Positions 53,201 through 59,441 of a stretch of DNA of 64,000 nt are shown one piece after another. Source of the stretch: Branchiostoma floridae (lineage: Eukaryota > Chordata > Leptocardii > Amphioxiformes > Branchiostomatidae); the NCBI RefSeq assembly GCF_000003815.2, contig NC_049983.1:26223003-26287002 (forward strand), written 5' to 3'. The position numbers and the translations under genes were made by a program. Numbering within the stretch: position 1 is the first letter of the stretch; the number at the start of each line of letters is the position of its first letter. A model generated the notes under the pieces. The model saw only the letters and a program-made list of their open reading frames with translations. It was not told the origin of the DNA and did no database searches.

Positions 53201-56200
53201 CGTACTAGTACGATGACATAGACACATGCGATGACACGTGCTATTTTATCAAAATCTACCCGAGCTTTTGACATGAAATGGAAATAGCACTAAGCATTTT
53301 ACAGCTGCATCATTTGTGTATCAAGCATTATGATTTTAAAAATATGCTTATATCCAATATCTTATCATTTGAAAGGTAACAGACCCCACTGGCCTTTGGT
53401 CATGGCTGGACGAGACCGCTCTGGAGAGCTTCTACCCGGAGACCTCCTACAATGACGACAAGCCCCGCTGGTGGGAGAAGGTCTTCACAGCCGACATGCA
53501 GTCGGTCCTGGTCTCCCCACCCATCCTGATCCAAGTACGAGTAAAGTCAGGTTGGTGAAACCATTGAGACTATAAAGTAAGCATCACTGTCGTGAAATGT
53601 GTTGATTCTGTATCAGTGCTTCCAACTTTTATGACTGCCAGAAACTAAAGTACGTTTGCAGCTTACTTCTCTCACTTTCCATCTCCCGTCATCCTAGGGC
53701 TGTCCAATGTGTCTGCGTCTGAATAGTCATGAAATGCGTTGATCATGTATCAATATTTCCAACTTTTGTGACAAGTAACGGACTGTCGCTTACTTTTCTC
53801 TCTTTCCCTCTCTTGTCATTCTAGGGCTGTGCAATGTGCCTGCGAAAATGCAGTACTTGTTCGATGAATGTACAGCAGCGTATGATGAAAACACAAAGGA
53901 GACCGGAGTGTTTCAGAAGGGGTGGAAAAGAGTCACGAACATGTCGGATGAAGAATCAGAAGCCCCTGGATGGAGCCATCGCCTCAGTGGTTACACTATT
54001 AAGCCCGTTTTTGGTATAAAATCGCACTACTGGGGAGACGGCTTCAGTCTGAGCCTAGGAGAATCAGCAGACGAGATGCGCAGCATCCTAGCAGACCTTA
54101 AAGCCAACCGCTGGATCGACAGGCAGACCAGGGCCGTCATTTTCGAAGTGTTACTCTACAACGGAAACCTGGATATGTTCACATCGGTGACGATGGTGTT
54201 CGAATTCAGTGAGATGTCCGGAGTTTTCTCCCATCGTCACCTGCACACCTTCCGGCTTCATCAACAGCCAGGTACAATCGGGTACATCTACGTCCTGTTG
54301 GAAATCATTTACATCATCATTCTCCTCTACTCACTCTGGAAAGAGACAAAAGCTGTACGCGCAGCCGGCTGGGCCTACCTGAAGAAGCCATGGAACCTCG
54401 TGGAAACTTTTAACTTCATCCTGGCCTTCATTGTCATTGCCTTGTATGCGTCCAATAGGGCTTACAGTTCCAAAGCCATAGCGTCTGCTAAACAAGGGAA
54501 AGGTGGGTTATCTATATTCCACTCATGCAATATCGGACTAATGTCTGTGTAATACTTGGTGATACATTGTAAGGTACAGTTCTTACAATTTACTATGATA
54601 TGTTGTTTTCGTTAAGATCAACTACAATATCTCAAATCGCTGGTAGACATCAGTCTGTTGTATGGATGGTTCCTGTCTTTCCTTGCCTTCTTCAACATCA
54701 TGAAGCTCCTGCGACTGTTGAAGTTCAACCCTTACCTCGCCAAGGTGATATCCGTGTTCCGGGGAATGGCGATGGAGTTCTCGGGCTTTATACTTTACTT
54801 CTTTCTCTGCTTATCTGGATTTGGCATCAGCGGTCATCTCATGTTCGGTACCACCGTAACAGCGTACAGGTTTGTAATTTGTAATGATTATACACGACAA
54901 TAGCTACTGTGCTCCTGATATAACGTCCTTGGTTGGACCGAAGCAGTGAATGAAAACGTAGCCAGTATATACGTATCTACCTGGAAGGAGATCAGGATAA
55001 AACATAATGACAAAGAAACAAATTATCTTTTCAGGGCCATGAGCTTGTCCTACTCGACATTGTTCCAGATGTCCCTTGGACTCTTTGACTACACAGAGCT
55101 TTTTGAGGCGAAACCCATCCTCGGCCCCATCTTCTTTGTAGCATTCATGTGTCTAATCTTCCTGGTGCTGATGAACATCGCCGTGGCGATCATCGACAGT
55201 GCTCTTCCCGATGTGCGGAACCACGTCATGTCAGAAGAGGACCGGTACTTCATCCAAGGGTTATGGGAACGCTTTACGTCCCTGCTTGGGCTTCAGGAGG
55301 CACCAGTCACAGGTAATGGTGTCTATGTAATGTCGTTCGACAGGTGGCCAAAGTAGTTGGGCGGTCTTTTTATAGTTTTGTTTGTTGTATTTGACAAATT
55401 TGTACACCGTTACAGATGTCACCACCATGGATAGGCTCCACGACAGCCTTATTGAGGTTGAGATCCAAGTTGAGAGGCTGTGGATAGAGAGACTGTCGCT
55501 TTTTGGCTGCAGGCGAGTAAGGTTTTTTTACGTAGTGCATGGACTGAATTTTTCCTGTTACAGCATACTTAGTTTTCTTTGAACTGCGGTGTTGTGGTGC
55601 AATATTCTTTCCACGACGTGGCTGGTGGCATACGTAGTCTTAGAACGAATGTAGTTTTGTACGTTGCGCAGAACTGTTAAACCACATTTAGGTGTAACAC
55701 TCCAATTTTTTACGGAGTGCACAAGCTGCGAAGGACCAAACTGTAAAGTTTTGAATCACACCGAGAGGGAGTTCTACTTTTTTCAACAAGTATGGCGGGA
55801 TTCTTAACGTGCCCAAATGACTCTATTCATACACGTCCGGCTTGCGCAACGCCCACCCCAACTCCATGAGTCCCTTACACTCGTTCTCATTGAAATGTCG
55901 AAAATGGCATTTTTTGGGTCGAAAAATAGATCGGCCTTATTTTCAGTGAAAACTACCTGATTGTTTAGGAAAATTCCTCTTTTAACCATTGCCAGAAAAT
56001 GGCAACTTATTATTTTCGGTCCCATTGGTAATACACTACAGGACAGGTAACAAACGTTACCAGTAACGCTAGTTACAACAGTAGACTTTACCCTGTTTTC
56101 TCCGAAAGGACTCACCTTATTGAATACATCATTTAGGTATAAATGGATGTCCCTAGGGACATTTGAAAAGTGGGCAGCTTTTCTACACCAGGTAAAATAG

Positions 56201-57017
56201 AAAGCTTAGACAGCATCGAACAATGGTAACGTTTGTTACAGTTATTTCTGTACAACATTTTGTTAAGCAAGGTGGGATACAAATGACAGTCAACAACCCT
56301 TTCTTGTTTCTTTAGAAAGCCAGAAAAACTGTAAAGCGTCACAAAAATTGTCATTTCTAGTCTTAAACGTGGATAATGTAACCGTGGCAACCATCGTACT
56401 CGTGGTGGTAACGTTTGTTACAGAATCTGGCGACGGGTATAAATCACCTCACACAGCCTCCAAGATCAGTTACAGGAGCGATCTGACGTGATCAGACAGA
56501 GGATCTGGGTAGCTGGTTTCACCTGCCGGACAATCATTCTGTGAACTGAATTGTTACATTTTTGGCTACTATTTGAATTCTTCGTTTCTTCTCAGGCGAC
56601 AGCCATTTTTTAGGGTCTGAAATCCCACCCGTGGCTATAATAATCTTCTTAGCTATAAACCAATACGAATATTGTGGTGCATCTAATGTAAAACATTACA
56701 GGGGTTGTGGAAAAATGAAGGAACCAGTGATGTTGTCTATAATTTGCTGCATATTAAGTCGTAAAGTCAGGCGACAGCATTTTGACATTTAAATGAGAAC
56801 GAGCCCTTACTGAAACTAGCCACACGTTTTTACTGACCTTGGGAACCATTTTATTCTAAAGCAGCAACGATAACCTATTTCCACATGTTAACCTGGCCAC
56901 CACTCCATGTATACCTTAGATCCATTTGGATTCTTCTTGCTGGCTTTGTGTCTAATCTTGTAGGCACGTACAGATGACGGAGCCGACGTTTACCAGACTC
57001 GACAGCTTAACTATTAA
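22887..57017 (+). CDS. polycystin-1-like receptor-channel with kringle/EGF/FN3 ectodomain
   Basis: Thirty-six phase-compatible exons were read: 22887-22965, 37302-37325, 38063-38311, 38627-38743, 38884-39006, 39204-39305, 39617-39892, 41340-41612, 41826-41948, 42368-42469, 42755-43030, 43523-43783, 43929-44102, 44236-44289, 44446-44504, 44963-45043, 45471-45539, 47094-47231, 47423-47513, 47976-48133, 48509-48754, 49205-49691, 49976-50124, 50323-50547, 50645-50809, 50898-51058, 51267-51445, 51766-52256, 52563-52695, 52882-53123, 53376-53550, 53825-54502, 54617-54869, 55035-55312, 55416-55516, 56964-57017. They sum to 6846 nt (2281 residues plus stop). Domain order: signal peptide, kringle, EGF-like, FN3, Ser/Thr linker, GAIN/GPS, TM1, PLAT, ten more TMs with the polycystin domain, cytosolic helix. 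By family knowledge this is a membrane mechano- or chemosensory polycystin-1-type protein. Weakest calls are the small linker exons (44-48 kb) and the last exon. Confidence 0.8.
22966..26071 (+). other. start of the 14.3-kb first intron of polycystin-like gene A
   Basis: No exon recognised. A block containing AAAACCTCTRAATATTT with ATGAG occurs at about 24568 and 24996, and again in the first intron of gene B (about 62893), so the introns are paralogous. The open frame at 25427-25906 on the minus strand has no recognisable domain. Confidence 0.45.
26072..26905 (-). mobile_element. 3' split-repeat end of a DIRS/Ngaro-like retroelement
   Basis: A perfect 94-bp direct repeat (26072-26165 and 26812-26905) flanks a 646-bp block. 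The first 120 bp of that block on the minus strand (26811-26692) is identical to 37194-37075. Read on the minus strand this gives B1-A2-B2, with A1 at 37194-37075 in front of the Gag-like frame. That is the split-direct-repeat layout of Ngaro/PAT tyrosine-recombinase retrotransposons. The 526 bp between matched A2 and B2 are unexplained. Confidence 0.6.
26896..27489 (-). pseudogene. remnant of retroelement ORF2 N terminus
   Basis: This minus-strand frame contains SAIELHELVYDSGTLNFQGL and IPGWRAALSQYQPRCDI. From memory this resembles the region just before the reverse transcriptase of DIRS-like pol proteins. It then runs into the B1 repeat, with the RT, RNase H and recombinase domains missing. 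Assignment rests on position between Gag-like ORF and B1-A2-B2 and on a remembered motif. Confidence 0.45.
27681..28480. repeat. tandem array, about eight units, period 105 bp distally
   Basis: Units share ATTACGTGCGCTTCTTCAAT and GCACGGAGCCAGGCCCGGCA. Proximal units are degenerate (88-110 bp); the last four are spaced exactly 105 bp (28086, 28191, 28296, 28401). They alternate TACGTACGC and TACGTGCGC variants, giving a 210-bp higher-order period. The array lies next to the left inverted repeat, as subterminal arrays often do. Because 105 is divisible by three, an open frame of 183 codons runs through it; this is likely not a gene. Confidence 0.85.
29489..29876. mobile_element. 388-bp MITE with perfect 16-bp terminal inverted repeats
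   Basis: The ends CAGGGTTCTCCCCAGA and TCTGGGGAGAACCCTG are perfect inverted repeats, flanked by CAATA on both sides as a possible short target duplication. The interior has no coding capacity, and the subterminal TATAGTGGAGGG is repeated near both ends in direct orientation. Confidence 0.8.
29877..32180. other. intronic A+T-rich sequence
   Basis: Nothing coding is recognised. A 31-bp unit (GTAATATTTCTGATACATGT core) is duplicated in tandem at about 31670-31730. Confidence 0.4.
32181..32280. repeat. (TA)n and (TAGA)n microsatellite
   Basis: About 40 bp of TA followed by about 50 bp of TAGA repeats, directly adjoining the hairpin element at 32282. Confidence 0.95.
32282..32415. mobile_element. 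134-bp foldback hairpin element
   Basis: The arms 32282-32315 and 32382-32415 are inverted repeats (AATACAACACGGTGTATTCC against AATACAACACGATGTATTCC) with few mismatches. A G+C-rich inner part forms a second pairing (CCGACCGCGGGTCGG type). It has no coding capacity and is probably a small foldback element. Confidence 0.75.
32580..34430. other. intronic sequence with a duplicated block
   Basis: A block containing GTAGTTCGGAAAAATCCCCG is present at about 33098-33220 and again at 33337-33442. No supported exon. Confidence 0.45.
35349..35467. repeat. imperfect hairpin at the right end of the 7.9-kb element
   Basis: The arms 35349-35398 and 35419-35467 pair over about 50 bp with few mismatches (CGCCGCTATCTTT, ACGCGTGCGG), with a 20-nt loop. 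The same sequence as each arm is found once at the left end (about 27620-27665), so the right end carries an extra inverted copy. Confidence 0.75.
35676..37028 (-). CDS. Gag-like ORF1 of a DIRS/Ngaro-type retrotransposon
   Basis: An intact 450-codon frame. The N-terminal half is low-complexity and charged (Pro, Arg, Asp rich). The central part (SWPHEYVFSASSKLEHDQLTW... with QFMAGELAIIL) is a conserved-looking folded segment. A C-terminal Cys/His knuckle follows: CAGYQQGTCTYASDH, KHVCKYC, then H and C. This composition matches Gag proteins of DIRS-order elements. It starts 166 bp after the A1 terminus (37194). It lies on the strand opposite the host gene, in its first intron. Confidence 0.7.
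   Translation of the reverse strand: MQPHTHGSQYVKPLSPTFTMLGAGKRKTRPPVRFGDYQLDDRYEWPDHASLRDCPSPVVSSLSTPMDELEDEIDHQLAEVSRSIERIQLNEARLREHDQQTKPKKTQRSPPPQTGDIRQDDVPRNSRVRMTSVPRAFSRDADPRTFSREFGHDGRGAPRKNPARRPAHTDEYEHNRGYPSLRDIRSMNYLQDPFTSAERVRAQPRQPPPGDTFGWDLDGDNNRRPRRQRDYSSPSDDDDKTYRGKRRLRSGLSRKSHDKVKREVSWPHEYVFSASSKLEHDQLTWDQFMAGELAIILSKDTDPCESHNRAQILQGIMLDIPHYTFKGIPNFYRTMLRRAEHALLDLDSPHTVALVRDLKRDYLRRPTDDDDVSPTVKVKGKANNTGAPCAGYQQGTCTYASDHLGPSGTNAKHVCKYCHKFRPDVPLQHTPQDCPYADKAERDAYAAARA
37075..37194 (-). repeat. A1 terminal repeat of the retroelement (120 bp)
   Basis: Identical over 120 bp to 26692-26811, including GATTGGCCAAGGAGAGTCAT and CGCGGTACCCCCAT at the outer edge. Here it is followed outward by host intron sequence; in the other copy it abuts the 94-bp repeat exactly at the same base. 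That marks it as a true element terminus. It holds a CCAAT box 5' of the Gag-like frame. Confidence 0.75.
37302..37325 (+). CDS. 24-nt microexon of polycystin-like gene A
   Basis: A tiny phase 1-1 exon sits between TCTTCTTCCAG and GTAAGTTTTT and encodes GIASPTSA. The same exon with the same splice sites occurs 0.3 kb before the window end (63669-63692, GISAPTAA), which supports both. Confidence 0.65.
37364..37725. repeat. 180-bp tandem duplication in an intron
   Basis: Two adjacent copies begin AGAGTGTTATGGCGTGAAGA at 37364 and 37544, just after the microexon. The second carries a small insertion and is otherwise similar. Non-coding. Confidence 0.85.
38063..38311 (+). CDS. kringle domain exon
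   Basis: An 83-codon phase 1-1 exon encodes a complete kringle (residues about 35-117). It begins RDCLEGNGISYRGPVSAT and continues with TCQRWDFQLPHIH, NYPLSGLEANSCRNPDG, VWCYTT and RWEPCDIPDC. All six cysteines of the triple-disulphide fold and the YRG, NPDG and WCYTTD signatures are present. Kringles bind proteins or lysine-rich ligands in blood-clotting and receptor proteins. I do not recall one in vertebrate polycystins. Confidence 0.92.
38627..39006 (+). CDS. two calcium-binding-type EGF exons
   Basis: Exons 38627-38743 and 38884-39006 each encode one EGF module, both phase 1-1. The first begins DECASSTDNC and the second DINECADGTDNC; both end in GNGVTCT. Six cysteines each, and DxNEC-type starts as in calcium-binding EGF domains. 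The intron between them is about 140 bp. Confidence 0.9.
39204..39892 (+). CDS. Cys-rich half-EGF exon and first FN3 exon
   Basis: Exon 39204-39305 encodes a 34-residue Cys-rich module (CGHCQGGDINCDRMSGVC, then SAGCQDGW). It resembles the laminin/MEGF-type EGF. Exon 39617-39892 encodes a full FN3 domain (PPMNLTVSDVTDEGFKVTW through YRVVVSKLD). Both are phase 1-1. The pair is repeated at 42368-43030. Confidence 0.85.
39893..41339 (+). other. 1.4-kb intron between FN3 exons
   Basis: No exon or recognised repeat. A G+C-richer stretch around 40930-41160 has short inverted pairs but matches no RNA class I could identify. Confidence 0.4.
41340..41948 (+). CDS. second FN3 exon and third EGF exon
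   Basis: 41340-41612 encodes an FN3 domain of a different subtype (STDLEFVDVTE, TWVPPDAVVTGYRVMYGLEE). 41826-41948 encodes a cbEGF with PDECATVNGWCDQICTNVPG and YRCFCRQGFVL. Acceptors are CTTTTCTTCAG and CTCCTCAG. Confidence 0.88.
42368..43783 (+). CDS. duplicated Cys-rich/FN3/FN3 exon block
   Basis: Exons 42368-42469 (Cys-rich), 42755-43030 (FN3) and 43523-43783 (FN3) are paralogues of 39204-39305, 39617-39892 and 41340-41612. Long stretches are nearly identical in nucleotide sequence, which suggests a recent internal duplication or gene conversion. All are phase 1-1. Confidence 0.88.
43255..43466. mobile_element. 212-bp MITE of the TACTGTAAAT type
   Basis: The termini TACTGTAAATACATTTAAGT and, inverted, TACTGTAAATGCAGAAATGT are followed by TTCGCGG motifs repeated in both orientations. 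The pattern is a widespread animal MITE type (established knowledge) with TA target preference. It lies in the intron between the third and fourth FN3 exons. Confidence 0.85.
43929..44504 (+). CDS. Ser/Thr-rich linker exons
   Basis: Exons 43929-44102, 44236-44289 and 44446-44504 encode about 96 residues rich in Thr, Ser and Pro (TPPAASTSQTTDSAVSTG; TSTLQSTTN; TSTTLPGELGTT). This is a likely O-glycosylated stalk between the FN3 array and the GAIN region. The last exon moves the phase from 1 to 0, where the symmetric block ends. Confidence 0.6.
44639..44819. mobile_element. 181-bp MITE with perfect 9-bp target-site duplication
   Basis: The inverted termini TACCCTGGGAGCCAGCCAGG and CCTGGCTGGCTCCCAGGGTA are perfect over 20 bp. 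The 9-bp direct repeat GATAAATAC flanks the element exactly (44630-44638 and 44820-44828). A 9-bp duplication points to the Mutator-like group. Perfect ends and duplication suggest recent insertion. Confidence 0.92.
44963..50124 (+). CDS. GAIN-region exons leading to the GPS
   Basis: Exons 44963-45043, 45471-45539, 47094-47231, 47423-47513, 47976-48133, 48509-48754, 49205-49691 and 49976-50124 form a continuous frame of about 473 residues. Helical segments (DVLQRLAQ, AIQRLGSETVRAQTSQ, VLDDLLNAVTD) come first. A beta-rich part follows (IRGSMIGDQVVQTEDGGG; DYYVKVQILG) and ends in SCVYWSETQEAWRPDGCT. That is the expected helix-then-beta order of a GAIN domain. Exon 47976-48133 ends in a charged AKKAKQEKEKQREE run with a weak donor (GTGAAA), so its 3' edge is tentative. 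Confidence 0.7.
45661..45775. repeat. 59-bp tandem duplication
   Basis: Two adjacent copies containing GAGCGAGCTGCCATTCGGCG and GGTGACCTCAATACGAC, in the intron after exon 45471-45539, just before a transposon. Confidence 0.85.
45861..46784. mobile_element. 924-bp non-autonomous DNA transposon, copy 1
   Basis: The termini are CTCGTTCTCACTGAAATGTC and, inverted, CTCGTTCTCATTTAAATGTC. A 30-bp perfect palindrome (46028-46057) is built from GTAACAAACGTTACC and its complement. Two further GGTAACGTTTGTTACAG motifs follow (about 46206 and 46387). The copy at 55880-56803 has exactly the same length. Short minus-strand frames are not conserved in frame between copies, so it probably lacks its own transposase. 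Confidence 0.85.
50323..50547 (+). CDS. GPS cleavage motif and first transmembrane segment
   Basis: The exon begins ISNRSTVNNIICHCNHLTAF. The CxCNHLT core is the canonical GPCR proteolysis site, with predicted self-cleavage between Leu1254 and Thr1255 of the model. Next comes a hydrophobic TM1 (VLTTIFVVDCLFLLTLVVM). All GPS cysteines and tryptophans are present across exons 49976-50124 and 50323-50547, so cleavage should be possible. Confidence 0.92.
50645..51445 (+). CDS. PLAT domain exons
   Basis: Three exons (50645-50809, 50898-51058, 51267-51445) encode the PLAT/LH2 domain, about residues 1313-1480. It opens FRYLLHIWTGTAKHAGTEST and carries the hallmark FYFFCGEWLA. In polycystin-1 proteins it is the cytosolic lipid/protein-binding domain right after TM1, the position seen here. 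Confidence 0.9.
51766..53550 (+). CDS. TM2-TM6 exons of polycystin-like gene A
   Basis: 51766-52256 encodes TM2-TM5 (LGCCLSFLTLSMVASAMWL; SITCLPVVMAIVVLFQY; WALVVLSALGSSVFTVLY; YFITFLVDIFLLQP), with a long charged loop between TM3 and TM4. 52563-52695 completes TM5. 52882-53123 has a basic stretch and TM6 (ILWD-type VLWDIFLSCARLLLALTII). 53376-53550 starts the extracellular polycystin domain (WSWLDETALESFYPE). Confidence 0.88.
53625..53835 (+). repeat. duplicated splice acceptor region
   Basis: The acceptor plus first exon bases (TCATTCTAGGGCTGTGCAAT at 53815) has an upstream near-copy (TCATCCTAGGGCTGTCCAAT, about 53690) within a 125-bp tandem repeat. The upstream copy would soon meet a stop (GAATAG), so it acts as a decoy if used. 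Confidence 0.7.
53825..54502 (+). CDS. polycystin (TOP) domain and TM7-TM8 exon
   Basis: A 678-nt exon encodes most of the extracellular tetragonal opening domain (WSHRLSGYTIKPVFG; LKANRWIDRQTRAVIFEVLL; NGNLDMFTSVTMVFEF). Two TMs follow (YIYVLLEIIYIIILLYSLW and FNFILAFIVIALYAS). The motif order matches the PKD channel domain shared by polycystin-1 and TRPP proteins. Confidence 0.92.
54617..55312 (+). CDS. TM9-TM11 and pore-region exons
   Basis: 54617-54869 encodes TM9 and the S4-S5-like linker (FNIMKLLRLLKFNPYLAKV), then TM10 (FSGFILYFFLCLSGFGIS). 55035-55312 encodes the pore-helix region TLFQMSLGLFDY and TM11 (FMCLIFLVLMNIAVAIID). The pore segment lacks an obvious acidic selectivity-filter residue in the usual place, as expected for a polycystin-1-type subunit needing a TRPP partner. 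Confidence 0.9.
55416..57017 (+). CDS. C-terminal exons of polycystin-like gene A
   Basis: 55416-55516 encodes an amphipathic helix (RLHDSLIEVEIQVERLWIER), a likely coiled coil for partner binding. The donor GCGA/GTAAGG joins 56964-57017 (ARTDDGADVYQTRQLNY, stop), with the acceptor CTAATCTTGTAG. An AATAAA lies at 57031-57036, only 14 bp after the stop, so the true 3' end may differ. The intron carries a 924-bp transposon. Confidence 0.55.
55880..56803. mobile_element. 924-bp non-autonomous DNA transposon, copy 2
   Basis: Same element as 45861-46784, inserted independently in the last intron: the outside flanks are unrelated. The flanking 8-mers CCCTTACA and CCCTTACT match at seven positions, consistent with an 8-bp target duplication of hAT type. 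The internal palindrome is degenerate in this copy. Confidence 0.85.
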
Positions 57018-57133
57018 ATTCTTTATCTCAAATAAACTGATAGATTTACTTTTATTTTTCAATTTAAAATGCTACTAAAACATGGCAGGTTAACTTTGTT
57101 GATAATCTTTACAAAGATGTTTACCTGTACAGG

Positions 57134-58081
57134 ATGAAGAATGCGGACCTCCCTACGAAACCTGACTTCGTCCCGCCAGTCAAGAACGTCCTCAAGGACG
57201 GAGCCGAGGAACCTCAAGCCCCAAGAGAAGACCTTCCCGCCATTGTGATACGTCCTGCCTCCCAAAACAACGGCGGGGTGGACGAATCCGGGAACAGCGC
57301 AATGGCGGAGGCGGGTCCAAGTTCAAGTGACTGCTACGAAGAAGAAAATGTCGCTGAAGATAAAGATTTGGCTGTGGTTAAGTCCTCCACACCTCTTTCG
57401 CTTGGAAAGATGCTGACATACAACGACATCCAAGCTGCCCAAAACCTGCTCCACCGCCAATATCCGCCACTCCAAGGGCTGGAAGACCCTGTATTCGGTC
57501 TCTATGAAGTAGGATTTGCCAAGATGACTAGAAAGGGTCTACAAATCCACCACAGTGGTAGAGGTACCATGCACTGGGTGCTGTCGTGTTACACAGACGG
57601 ACAGGTATGCCTGTATGACAGCCTCGGTGTCGCCATGACCAAATCCCTACAGATTCAGCTTTGCCAGTCTTACGCCGCGCTTGCTGACAAGGAATCAAAC
57701 GTCTTGACCGTCTTGGTACCGGAGGTACAGCATCAATGGAATGCCGAAGATTGTGGGCTGTTCGTCATCGCCTGGGCAGTGGATATTGCAGAGGGGCAAG
57801 ACGTGAGCAGGGTTGTGTATGACGACAGGAAGATGAGGAGCCATTTGGAGATGTGCTTTAAAGAAAAGAAACTCACACCGTTTCCACGTCTGACCAGCCG
57901 CAGATGGAGGGTCGGCCCAACCAGTGCACACCAGTTCACACTGGTCTGCCACTGCGAACAAGGAGGGCGTCTGGGAAGGATGGAGAGGTGCAAGGCATGC
58001 CGGAGGATCTTTCACGTCAGCTGCCTGGCAGGCAGCCCTCCCCGTGATGGCACATGGGCTTGTGGAGACTGTGCTGTGTAA
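57134..58081 (+). CDS. ULP1/C48-like cysteine protease with C-terminal PHD finger
   Basis: A single open frame of 315 codons. Residues 1-85 are acidic and low-complexity. Residues about 90-245 fit the Ulp1/SENP fold: His147 in TMHWVL, Asp162 in LYDSLG, an oxyanion-type Gln (199 or 201) and Cys207 in EDCGLF, so the catalytic triad looks intact. A full C4HC3 PHD finger covers Cys272 to Cys313 (CHCEQGG, CKACRRIFHVSC, CGDC). By family such proteases remove SUMO/ubiquitin-like tags, and PHD fingers read histone tails. An acceptor-like CCTGTACAG directly precedes the ATG, so an upstream 5' exon is likely. It lies 116 bp after the polycystin-like stop. The ULP1 plus PHD pairing is also common in transposon-derived genes, so it could be domesticated. 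Confidence 0.75.
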   Translation: MKNADLPTKPDFVPPVKNVLKDGAEEPQAPREDLPAIVIRPASQNNGGVDESGNSAMAEAGPSSSDCYEEENVAEDKDLAVVKSSTPLSLGKMLTYNDIQAAQNLLHRQYPPLQGLEDPVFGLYEVGFAKMTRKGLQIHHSGRGTMHWVLSCYTDGQVCLYDSLGVAMTKSLQIQLCQSYAALADKESNVLTVLVPEVQHQWNAEDCGLFVIAWAVDIAEGQDVSRVVYDDRKMRSHLEMCFKEKKLTPFPRLTSRRWRVGPTSAHQFTLVCHCEQGGRLGRMERCKACRRIFHVSCLAGSPPRDGTWACGDCAV

Positions 58082-58249
58082 AGTACAGTTTTTAGCATAC
58101 GTACAAAGCAAATATTTCCTTTTTTGGCGGAGGGAGACCGCCTAAGTGGTCACATAACCATTGCTGCCCAAGATCCGTTTGTAAAATTGTAAAAATTCTG
58201 AAAATTTGCTCTGCTAAGTATATGTATTATTTACCTTCATCTTTCTTAT

Positions 58250-58284
<35 letters not shown>

Positions 58285-59000
58285 ACACACACACGCACAT
58301 GCACATACAGACAGACAACACACACACACACACACACATGCATGCGTAGTTAATATATATATATATATACACATATACATATGATATGATAGCATAAAAA
58401 TTTAGGTCTGTGTACTTCAAACAATTTACTTAAAATAGGTCGCCCAAATACACCTTGCTGTATGCAGGTATATCATAGATACATATACTATATTAAACAG
58501 CTTTTTGTTATTTGTACTGATTATGTAATTTTGTATTCAGAGAATGGATAAATACCTGGTTACGTATTACGGTAAGCTGTCTTTATGCTTACTGGGTACT
58601 TGAGTTATTTGATATACAGTACTATATTGTATAAGCTTATATTGTGTGTGTTGAAAATCTACAAACCTTCGTCCGTTGAAGTGCAGTAAGAAAAATTTTT
58701 TTACGAAAAAATGATTAAAACTTCGCGAGGGTGTTCATGCTCATTAGTATTTAGTCTTGAATAGGGCTGTTCTATGTTATGATGACCTTTGACAAGTAGA
58801 TTTATACATCGCTTCATGTATATATATATCATATATCATATCTGAATGCTTTGATATATTATGCTCGGTCAATTTATGTCATTCTGTATCAGTCTGAATA
58901 TTTCAATACAATAAGGATAAAGTTGTATAGGCGATTAAAATATAACATGATGTCCAAAAAATCGGACATATAGTTCTAGAGATTTATTTAGAATTATCAT
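58082..59000. other. A+T-rich spacer
   Basis: No coding signal beyond the microsatellite at 58253-58370; no terminal-repeat element seen. Confidence 0.4.
58253..58370. repeat. (CA)n and (TA)n microsatellite
   Basis: Interrupted CA repeats (58253-58338) followed by a short TA run. Confidence 0.95.
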
Positions 59001-59017
59001 GTAGCTGGGGACGTGGG

Positions 59018-59391
59018 CCAATCAGAAGGCCCCATTTCATGCTGGTTATGACGCCGTAACAGATGGAGAATCATCAACAGCCATGCATTAATCATTTCAT
59101 TATTGCACGTGTGCATTAATGACTTTTGAAGTTTGAACCAATCAGAAGGACAGACAAACAGGACGCTGGCCAATCAGAATGAGATATCCAGGAATCGTCC
59201 ATCTGCCAAGATAGGGGAATAAGTCTTGGCATGGCTGGGGGGGTGTAGTGCGTGTTTCTTTGTTCAAAGAAAACATTTGCCGTCTTAAAACAACATTAAA
59301 TTACCTATAATATTTCAGACAATAAAATCTATTTCAAGTCATGTCCAATTTAAACTGCAAATTGAAAATAAAGTTATTTGCATCCCCGCCC
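59018..59391 (+). promoter_or_regulatory. three CCAAT boxes, octamer and GC box
   Basis: CCAATCAGAA occurs three times in plus orientation (59018, 59138, 59170). A perfect octamer ATTTGCAT lies at 59376-59383, directly followed by the GC box CCCCGCCC (59384-59391), 50 bp before an ATG. CCAAT repeats plus octamer is the layout of replication-linked and some housekeeping promoters. Confidence 0.6.
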
Positions 59392-59441
59392 ATTCAAGTT
59401 CAGACGACAATAACACCACGGTCCGCCATTGAGAAGCGACC

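Noticed and set aside
57134-58081. ULP1/PHD frame as the last exon of the polycystin-like gene
   Set aside because: Joining the phase-0 donor at 55516 to the acceptor at 57133 gives a frame that stops within a few codons and does not match the protease frame.
58214-58420. 68-codon minus-strand frame
   Set aside because: Translation of a CA/TA microsatellite.
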